A DNA stretch of 61,794 bases, taken from contig NZ_FNQR01000024.1 in NCBI RefSeq assembly GCF_900107755.1, positions 1-61,794 on the forward strand. The letters are read 5' to 3'. Under the pieces are notes generated by a model. The model did not search any database. It worked only from the letters and a program-made list of their open reading frames with translations, and was not told the origin of the DNA. Both the position numbers and the translations under genes were made by a program. Source of the DNA: Thalassobacillus cyri. Lineage in GTDB: Bacteria > Bacillota > Bacilli > Bacillales > Halobacillaceae. Below, in pieces: positions 56,904 to 61,794 of this stretch (within the stretch, counting starts at the first letter, position 1; each line of letters begins with the position of its first letter).

Positions 56904-59072
56904 TTGAGTGAACAAAGTGTAAAAACGTCACCGGCGCAATGGGTGGCCAAAGAAGCAAATGTTGCTGAAAAAGCTGTACAGCAAGTAATTGATATGCTTG
57001 CTGATGGAAACACCGTACCATTCATAGCCAGATATCGAAAAGAAATGACTGGCGGGCTGGATGAAGTTCAAATTAAAACCATTGAAGATAAGTGGAACTA
57101 TGTTCAGAATTTAAACCAGCGTAAAGAGGAAGTAATTCGTCTGGTCGAAGAACAAGGAAAACTTACAGACGAATTGCGCAAAGATATAGAAAAAGCATCA
57201 CAGCTTCAAAAGGTAGAGGACTTATACCGTCCTTATAAACAAAAACGCCGCACACGTGCTACTGTTGCTAAAGAAAAAGGGTTGGAACGATTAGCGGAAC
57301 AAGTATGTACGCAAAAAGTAATGGACCTTGCGGGAGAAGCTGCGGCATATATCTCTGAAGAAAACGAGCTACATACGGCGGAAGACGTCCTGGCAGGAGT
57401 CAATGACATCATTGCAGAGTGGATGGCTGATGATCCTGAATATCGGGAGAATATCCGTCAAAAAACCTTTCAGTCAGGTACGATCAAGTCCGCAGCAAAG
57501 GATGCGGAAGCGGATGAAAAAGGCGTCTTCGAAATGTATTATGATTATCAGGAACCGGTGCGAGCAATCGTTTCCCACCGTGTGCTGGCTTTGAACCGGG
57601 GAGAAAAAGAAGGGATTATCAAAGTATCTATAAATCCTCCCGAAGAAAGCATCATCACTTATCTTGAACGTAAAGTCATTCGTAATTCTACAGCACAGGA
57701 TTTACGTGACTTTTTAGCTTCTGCTATCCAGGACGGGTATAAACGCCTGATCGAGCCTTCGGTGGAAAGGGAGATCCGCAACAGCCTTTCTGAAAAAGCG
57801 GAAGAACAAGCGATTGAAGTCTTTTCCCAAAATTTGCGAAGCTTACTGCTGCAGCCGCCGTTAAAGGGTAAAACAGTTCTGGGTGTGGACCCAGCCTATC
57901 GTACGGGGTGTAAGCTGGGGGTCATTGACGAAACCGGGAAGGTCCATGGAGTTTCTGTCATGTACCCTACACCACCAAAGAACGACACAAAAGGGGCAGA
58001 AAAAATATTGCTCTCGTTTTTAGAGAAGCATCCAATTGAATTGATCGCAATCGGAAATGGAACAGCTTCCAGAGAAACGGAACAGTTCATTGCCGATATG
58101 ATTCAAAAACATAATCTCAACATTGCTTATATGATTGTCAATGAAGCGGGAGCAAGTGTCTATTCTGCTTCCCCATTGGCACGGGAAGAGTTTCCGGAGC
58201 TGCAGGTGGAAGAACGAAGTGCGATTTCTATCGCCCGTCGTGTACAAGACCCATTGGCGGAGCTGGTGAAGATCGATCCTCAATCAATTGGTGTCGGCCA
58301 ATACCAGCACGACGTCACACAGAAAAAACTGAAAGGGTCATTGACCTTTGTTGTAGAAACAGCAGTAAACCAGGTAGGTGTGAATGTGAATACCGCTTCA
58401 AGCTCCTTGCTTCAATATGTTTCTGGTTTAAGCAAGACAGTAGCAAATAATGTAGTGAAACAGCGGGAGGAGCTTGGAAAGTTTACGAACAGAAAACAAC
58501 TGAAGAAAATCCCCAGGCTTGGAGCCAAAACATATGAACAAGGTATCGGTTTCTTGCGAGTGCTGGATGGTGATGAACCCCTGGACCGTACACCGATCCA
58601 CCCGGAAAGTTATCAGGCAGCCCGGGATTTACTACAAATGGTCGAAAGCAGTGAAAAGGATTTAGGTACGAAGCAGCTTGCCGATGATTTGAGAGGGATG
58701 GAAACGGAGGAAACAGCAGAAAAGCTGAATATCGGTTTGCCTACATTGCAAGATATCATCAAAGCACTGGCTCAGCCTGGCCGGGACCCTCGAGATGATT
58801 TGCCTAAACCATTGCTGAAGAAGAATGTACTCGCCATGGAGGATTTGGAAGAAGGAATGGAATTAGAGGGTACGGTTCGTAATGTAGTGGATTTTGGTGC
58901 TTTCGTAGATATCGGAGTCAAACAAGATGGGCTTGTCCATATATCCAAGCTTGCCAATAAGTTTGTCAAGCATCCGATGGATGTGATCTCAGTTGGAGAC
59001 GTAGTAACCGTCTGGGTGGAAAAAGTAGATGTCGATAAACAGAGGATTGCGTTGACAATGGTTAATAAATAA
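56904..59072 (+). CDS. tex: Tex family transcription accessory protein
   Basis: A 722-residue RNA-binding protein with a Tex N-terminal helical region, a YqgF-like fold (GVDPAYRTGCKLGVID), helix-hairpin-helix motifs (SSLLQYVSGLSKTVANNVVK) and a C-terminal S1 domain (about residues 645-720, GMELEGTVRNVVDFGAFVDI). It is thought to act in transcription and ribosome-associated quality control. TTG 56904 follows gaggaggttgc. Its place between the sigB operon and cmpA/sprT is that of B. subtilis ydcI. Confidence 0.95.
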   Translation: MSEQSVKTSPAQWVAKEANVAEKAVQQVIDMLADGNTVPFIARYRKEMTGGLDEVQIKTIEDKWNYVQNLNQRKEEVIRLVEEQGKLTDELRKDIEKASQLQKVEDLYRPYKQKRRTRATVAKEKGLERLAEQVCTQKVMDLAGEAAAYISEENELHTAEDVLAGVNDIIAEWMADDPEYRENIRQKTFQSGTIKSAAKDAEADEKGVFEMYYDYQEPVRAIVSHRVLALNRGEKEGIIKVSINPPEESIITYLERKVIRNSTAQDLRDFLASAIQDGYKRLIEPSVEREIRNSLSEKAEEQAIEVFSQNLRSLLLQPPLKGKTVLGVDPAYRTGCKLGVIDETGKVHGVSVMYPTPPKNDTKGAEKILLSFLEKHPIELIAIGNGTASRETEQFIADMIQKHNLNIAYMIVNEAGASVYSASPLAREEFPELQVEERSAISIARRVQDPLAELVKIDPQSIGVGQYQHDVTQKKLKGSLTFVVETAVNQVGVNVNTASSSLLQYVSGLSKTVANNVVKQREELGKFTNRKQLKKIPRLGAKTYEQGIGFLRVLDGDEPLDRTPIHPESYQAARDLLQMVESSEKDLGTKQLADDLRGMETEETAEKLNIGLPTLQDIIKALAQPGRDPRDDLPKPLLKKNVLAMEDLEEGMELEGTVRNVVDFGAFVDIGVKQDGLVHISKLANKFVKHPMDVISVGDVVTVWVEKVDVDKQRIALTMVNK

Positions 59073-59084
59073 CATAGAAAAACC

Positions 59085-59145
59085 TGGCTTGTCGCCAAGT
59101 CCTAATAGGGAAGCCTTCGTGTTCTTTCCTTTAACAAAGTTAAAC
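59085..59145 (-). repeat. Dispersed intergenic repeat, family 2, copy 3 (inverted)
   Basis: Read on the minus strand: gtttaactttgttaaagg, then aaggcttccc, acttggcgacaagcc and aggtttttcta. It is homologous to the copies at 11174-11254 and 35786-35870 and lies 12 bases after tex. Confidence 0.75.
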
Positions 59146-59147
59146 GT

Positions 59148-59190
59148 AAAAGATACCAGGATGTATCCATTTCTGGTATCTTTTATTTAT
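59148..59190. terminator. Bidirectional terminator between tex and cmpA
   Basis: aaaagataccag (59148-59159) pairs with ctggtatctttt (59173-59184), then atttata. Its right arm overlaps the cmpA stop codon. Confidence 0.85.
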
Positions 59191-59293
59191 ATTCTTTTTT
59201 ATAAAAGAACCAACATTGATTGAGCATTTTTATTTGATACTTATCTTTATGATAAAAAGCATTTGCCATCTGTTTTTTTAACCAGCCAGGCAT
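59183..59293 (-). CDS. cmpA: Cortex morphogenetic protein CmpA, 36 aa
   Basis: A 36-residue protein starting MPGWLKKQMANAFYHKDKYQ and ending NQCWFFYKKEYK, which matches the tiny B. subtilis CmpA closely (PxWLKKQM, IKxLNQCWFFYKK). CmpA acts in the mother cell during sporulation, where it delivers defective SpoIVA to ClpXP and checks spore-envelope assembly. aaggaggt lies about 11 bases before ATG 59293. It lies in the standard place between tex and the sprT-like gene. Confidence 0.9.
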   Translation of the reverse strand: MPGWLKKQMANAFYHKDKYQIKMLNQCWFFYKKEYK

Positions 59294-59371
59294 TTGGTTT
59301 GCAGACCTCCTTGATGAAAAAATAAAAGTTGCTATGATAAGATATGCAAGTAGTATAGGTGGTGTGACTAT

Positions 59372-59836
59372 ATGGTGGAATTAGAACAAGCTGAATTGGA
59401 AGAATTGACCCATCAAATATCAGAGAAATACTTTAACAAACCGTTTCTTGATCATGTATGTTTCAATACCAGGCTCCGGACTACTGGAGGAAGGTATATT
59501 CCTGCCAAGCGTACGATCGAATTGAATCCGAAGTTCTTACAGGAAATAGGGGAAGAAGAGTTCATTGGAATCATCAAGCACGAGCTGTGCCATTATCATT
59601 TGCATATTGAAGGGAAAGGATACAAGCATCGGGACCCTGAGTTCCGCCAGTTGCTGAAACGTACCGGATCTCCACGTTTCTGCTCACCACTGCCTTCCCA
59701 AAGTCCTAAAAGAAAACATCATTATTATTGTGAAAAATGTGGTCAATCTTATGCGAGAGTGAGAAGAGTCGACACAAAACGGTACCGCTGTGGAAAATGT
59801 CGTGGAAAATTAAAAAAACATGACAAGAAATATTGA
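59372..59836 (+). CDS. SprT-like zinc metalloprotease-fold protein (YdcK)
   Basis: A 154-residue SprT-family protein. The zinc motif HELCHYH is at residues 70-76 (H70, E71, H74). The C-terminus holds a zinc ribbon of two CxxC pairs (YYCEKCGQSY and YRCGKCRGK). Members may be metalloproteases or DNA-protein crosslink factors, but the bacterial role is unclear. ATG 59372 follows ataggtggtg. It is the last protein gene before the tRNA cluster. Confidence 0.9.
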   Translation: MVELEQAELEELTHQISEKYFNKPFLDHVCFNTRLRTTGGRYIPAKRTIELNPKFLQEIGEEEFIGIIKHELCHYHLHIEGKGYKHRDPEFRQLLKRTGSPRFCSPLPSQSPKRKHHYYCEKCGQSYARVRRVDTKRYRCGKCRGKLKKHDKKY

Positions 59837-59916
59837 CGAAATCTATCACCCGTGTTAAATTAAATAAGCCTTAAAAAAACAAGCCAAAAAACACATGATT
59901 GATTTCGAAAAAGTGT

Positions 59917-59945
59917 TTGACAAGCTTGGTGAAATATTATAATAT
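59917..59945 (+). promoter_or_regulatory. Strong promoter of the tRNA/rRNA cluster
   Basis: TTGACA (59917-59922) with TAATAT (59940-59945) 17 bases downstream, or TATAAT (59938-59943) with 15. It lies about 360 bases before the first tRNA. Confidence 0.75.
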
Positions 59946-59998
59946 ATTTAACGTCGCTGTTGTTTCGTTTTAACACAGCGAGGCATACAATTCTTTCC

Positions 59999-60309
59999 CC
60001 GTAGCGAAGCCTACCTCATCGAATGATCTTCGAAGCAAGCTTTGCGAGGAATTCAACATCACTGATTTAGCCAGAAAGATGAATGATAGGGTTGAATGAC
60101 GAGCACAACATTAAGATTGTAGCTCAATGATATAACTCAATAACATTATTCCACCGTAGCGAAGCCGACTTCTTTGAGAAAACTTCGAAGCAAGCTTTGC
60201 GAGGAATTCACCAGTACTCTTTCATAAAGAAAGACATGCAAAAGCGGTGAATGACGAGCACAACCCTTAAGATTGAAGCGCAATGATATCACTCAATAAC
60301 ATTATTCCA
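59999..60309 (+). repeat. Tandem 155-bp leader duplication before the tRNA cluster
   Basis: Two units (59999-60153 and 60154-60309) start with ccgtagcgaagcc and share cttcgaagcaagctttgcga followed by ggaattca, then tgaatgacgagcacaac, and end ctcaataacattattcca. Unit junctions carry the first 11 bases of the tRNA-Asn gene (tccaccgtagc), and the real tRNA-Asn starts the third period. No protein gene is visible between 59837 and 60305. Confidence 0.85.
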
Positions 60310-60380
60310 CCGTAGCTCAGTGGTAGAGCAATCGGCTGTTAACCGATTGGTCGTAGGTTCGAATCCTACCGGTGGAGCCA
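60306..60380 (+). tRNA. tRNA-Asn(GTT)
   Basis: Acceptor tccaccg/cggtgga, D stem gctc, anticodon GTT in ctgttaa, T arm ggttcgaatcc, encoded CCA. Confidence 0.97.
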
Positions 60381-60382
60381 GT

Positions 60383-60473
60383 GGAGAAGTACTCAAGTGG
60401 CTGAAGAGGCGCCCCTGCTAAGGGTGTAGGTCGCGTAAGCGGCGCGAGGGTTCAAATCCCTCCTTCTCCGCCA
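60383..60473 (+). tRNA. tRNA-Ser(GCT)
   Basis: Long variable arm, acceptor ggagaag/cttctcc, anticodon GCT in ctgctaa, T arm ggttcaaatcc, encoded CCA. Confidence 0.97.
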
Positions 60474-60492
60474 TTTTATTTTTTGCCAGAAT

Positions 60493-60564
60493 GGCCCGTT
60501 GGTCAAGTGGTTAAGACACCGCCCTTTCACGGCGGTAACACGGGTTCGAATCCCGTACGGGTCA
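60493..60564 (+). tRNA. tRNA-Glu(TTC)
   Basis: Acceptor ggcccgt/acgggtc with one G-U pair, anticodon TTC in ctttcac, T arm ggttcgaatcc. The 3' end continues actttt, so CCA is not encoded, unlike its neighbours. Confidence 0.96.
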
Positions 60565-60587
60565 CTTTTATTTTTGAAAATTACATA

Positions 60588-60664
60588 GGTCCGGTAGTTC
60601 AGTTGGTTAGAATGCCTGCCTGTCACGCAGGAGGTCGCGGGTTCGAGTCCCGTCCGGACCGCCA
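60588..60664 (+). tRNA. tRNA-Asp(GTC)
   Basis: Acceptor ggtccgg/ccggacc, anticodon GTC in ctgtcac, T arm ggttcgagtcc, encoded CCA. Confidence 0.97.
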
Positions 60665-60673
60665 TTTTGTGTT

Positions 60674-60748
60674 TGGGCCATAGCCAAGCGGTAAGGCAGC
60701 GGATTTTGATTCCGTCATGCGCTGGTTCGAATCCAGCTGGCCCAGCCA
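60674..60748 (+). tRNA. tRNA-Gln(TTG)
   Basis: Acceptor tgggcca/tggccca, anticodon TTG in ttttgat, T arm ggttcgaatcc, encoded CCA. Confidence 0.96.
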
Positions 60749-60769
60749 TTTTTTATTTCAAAATTACCA

Positions 60770-60798
60770 TTGACTTTAAAAGCGATGAGTTATATAAT
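60770..60798 (+). promoter_or_regulatory. Internal promoter of the tRNA cluster
   Basis: TTGACT (60770-60775), 17 bases, TATAAT (60793-60798), in the gap between tRNA-Gln and tRNA-Lys. Confidence 0.8.
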
Positions 60799-60840
60799 GA
60801 TTCTTGCTGTCTCTTAACAGCAATCAATAAAATAAAGTAA

Positions 60841-60881
60841 GGAACCATTAGCTCAGTTGGTTGTAATGCTTGTTAACTTAA
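60841..60881 (+). pseudogene. 5' stub of a tRNA-Lys gene
   Basis: ggaaccattagctcagttgg repeats the 5' half of the following tRNA-Lys (shared ccattagctcagttggt), then degenerates to ttgtaatgcttgttaac. It has no anticodon or T arm. Confidence 0.75.
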
Positions 60882-60882
60882 T

Positions 60883-60958
60883 GAGCCATTAGCTCAGTTG
60901 GTAGAGCATCTGACTTTTAATCAGAGGGTCGAAGGTTCGAATCCTTCATGGCTCACCA
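60883..60958 (+). tRNA. tRNA-Lys(TTT)
   Basis: Acceptor gagccat/atggctc, anticodon TTT in cttttaa, T arm ggttcgaatcc, encoded CCA. Preceded at once by a duplicated 5' stub. Confidence 0.97.
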
Positions 60959-60964
60959 TTTAAT

Positions 60965-61049
60965 GCGGGTGTGGTGGAACTGGCAGACACGCTAGACTTA
61001 GGATCTAGTGCCTTACGGCGTGGGGGTTCGACTCCCTCCACCCGCACCA
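60965..61049 (+). tRNA. tRNA-Leu(TAG)
   Basis: Long variable arm, acceptor gcgggtg/cacccgc, anticodon TAG in cttagga, T arm ggttcgactcc, encoded CCA. Confidence 0.97.
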
Positions 61050-61107
61050 TTTCATTTATTGCTGTCATGCACAGCATTTTAATTTTGTTTCCGTTTCGTT
61101 AAAACAT

Positions 61108-61195
<88 letters not shown>

Positions 61196-61204
61196 TAAAA
61201 AGTA

Positions 61205-61233
61205 TTGACTAACAAATAACATCATGTTATATT
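61205..61233 (+). promoter_or_regulatory. Second internal promoter of the tRNA cluster
   Basis: TTGACT (61205-61210), 17 bases, TATATT (61228-61233), before tRNA-Arg; it would drive the tRNA-Arg-Pro-Gly-Ile group and the rRNA operon. Confidence 0.75.
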
Positions 61234-61253
61234 AGAAGATGTCGCTTTATTAA

Positions 61254-61330
<77 letters not shown>

Positions 61331-61335
61331 TTCTA

Positions 61336-61412
61336 CGGGAAGTAGCTCAGCTTGGTAGAGCACTTGGTTTGGGACCAAGGGGTCGCAGGTTCGAATCCTG
61401 TCTTCCCGACCA
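61336..61412 (+). tRNA. tRNA-Pro(TGG)
   Basis: Acceptor cgggaag/cttcccg, anticodon TGG in tttggga, T arm ggttcgaatcc, encoded CCA. Confidence 0.97.
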
Positions 61413-61438
61413 TCGATGTAACAATTCCAATCATATAT

Positions 61439-61512
61439 GCGGGTGTAGTTTAGTGGTAAAACCTCAGCCTTCCAAGCTGATGATGTGGGTTCGATTCCCA
61501 TCACCCGCTCCA
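61439..61512 (+). tRNA. tRNA-Gly(TCC)
   Basis: Acceptor gcgggtg/cacccgc, anticodon TCC in cttccaa, T arm ggttcgattcc, encoded CCA. Confidence 0.96.
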
Positions 61513-61534
61513 TTATTTCTTATTGAATTAATTG

Positions 61535-61611
61535 GGGCCTGTAGCTCAGTTGGTCAGAGCGCACGCCTGATAAGCGTGAGGTCGGTGGTTCAAGTCCACT
61601 CAGGCCCACCA
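61535..61611 (+). tRNA. tRNA-Ile(GAT)
   Basis: Acceptor gggcctg/caggccc, anticodon GAT in ctgataa, T arm ggttcaagtcc, encoded CCA. It is the last tRNA before the 16S gene. Confidence 0.97.
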
Positions 61612-61617
61612 TGATTT

Positions 61618-61635
61618 GATCTTTGAAAACTGAAC
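61618..61635 (+). promoter_or_regulatory. boxA-like antitermination element of the rRNA leader
   Basis: gatctttgaaaactgaac matches the ctttgaaaact element that precedes Bacillus rRNA genes. A gcact/agtgc hairpin follows at about 61690-61705. Confidence 0.65.
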
Positions 61636-61729
61636 GAACCAACCAGTACGTCAAATTAATTTCTTCATTATATGAGGAAATAAAACAACGCACTTTAGTA
61701 GTGCAAACATGAGCAAGACAGACTCAACT

Positions 61730-61794
61730 TTTATGGAGAGTTTGATCCTGGCTCAGGACGAACGCTGGCGGCGTGCCTAATACATGCAAGTCGA
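61730..61794 (+). rRNA. 16S ribosomal RNA, 5' end only
   Basis: gagagtttgatcctggctca and then gaacgctggcggcgtgccta with acatgcaagtcg are the universal first bases of bacterial 16S rRNA. The gene continues beyond the window, and the mature 5' end is placed by analogy with Bacillus. Confidence 0.98.

Noticed and set aside
60393-60749. Open reading frames inside the tRNA cluster (also 60483-60683, 61301-61513, 61369-61614)
   Set aside because: They run through several tRNA genes on either strand and have no ribosome site; the tRNA structures explain the sequence.

Overview
The window looks like chromosome of a spore-forming, low-to-medium GC Firmicute of the Bacillaceae. Supporting signs are the sigB stress operon in Bacillus subtilis order behind acpS, alr and a mazEF pair, the sporulation quality-control gene cmpA, a tryptophan T-box, WalR-type boxes and Bacillus-style ribosome binding sites. 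A moderately halophilic genus such as Halobacillus or a relative is my guess from the overall flavour and is not proven by the sequence. No prophage, CRISPR array, plasmid origin or complete insertion sequence was seen.

Layout. 1-13 kb: transport and housekeeping genes (UPF0316 protein, glutamate symporter, lytic transglycosylase, ohr, a frameshifted S51-type peptidase), then a regulator-plus-exported-peptide cassette (7084-8465), a decayed gamma-glutamyltranspeptidase gene, a chromate-transporter pair, and trpS behind a T-box. 13-23 kb: a nucleotidyltransferase, DUF2254 and DUF368 membrane proteins, redox proteins and the cadC-cadA cadmium/zinc efflux operon. 23-33 kb: oxidoreductases, an RND-type adaptor with a YIP1-like partner, a WalR-type LysM-NlpC/P60 hydrolase, and small genes. 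33-46 kb: an ABC-F protein behind a uORF and terminator, dehydrogenase-like proteins, transporters, DegV, a DEAD-box helicase, a nucleoside hydrolase and a rhomboid protease. 46.5-59.8 kb: acpS, nnr, ydcC, alr, mazEF, rsbR-S-T-U-V-W-sigB-rsbX, tex, cmpA and a sprT-like gene. 59.9 kb to the end: twelve tRNA genes leading into the first bases of a 16S rRNA gene.

How the parts work together. The 46-59 kb block couples acyl-carrier and cell-wall precursor functions and a ribonuclease toxin pair to the general stress partner-switching cascade. An exact SigB-type promoter precedes rsbV, which fits autoregulation. The T-box makes trpS respond to uncharged tRNA-Trp. Two overlapping CadC-type palindromes cover the cadCA promoter. 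Three perfectly spaced TGTAAT boxes precede the cell-wall hydrolase.

Most interesting observations: (1) an NprR/PlcR-like HTH-TPR regulator whose stop codon overlaps the start of a 40-residue exported propeptide, an apparently complete peptide quorum-sensing cassette; (2) an in-frame TGA exactly at the first metal-binding cysteine of the CadA HMA domain; (3) two families of dispersed intergenic repeats, one built of inverted hairpin modules whose stems covary, the other about 60-85 bp and present three times; (4) a uORF and intrinsic terminator in front of the ABC-F gene; (5) a frameshift at a correctly phased A7 slippery run in a peptidase gene; (6) a tandem leader duplication upstream of the tRNA cluster whose units end in tRNA-Asn 5' stubs.
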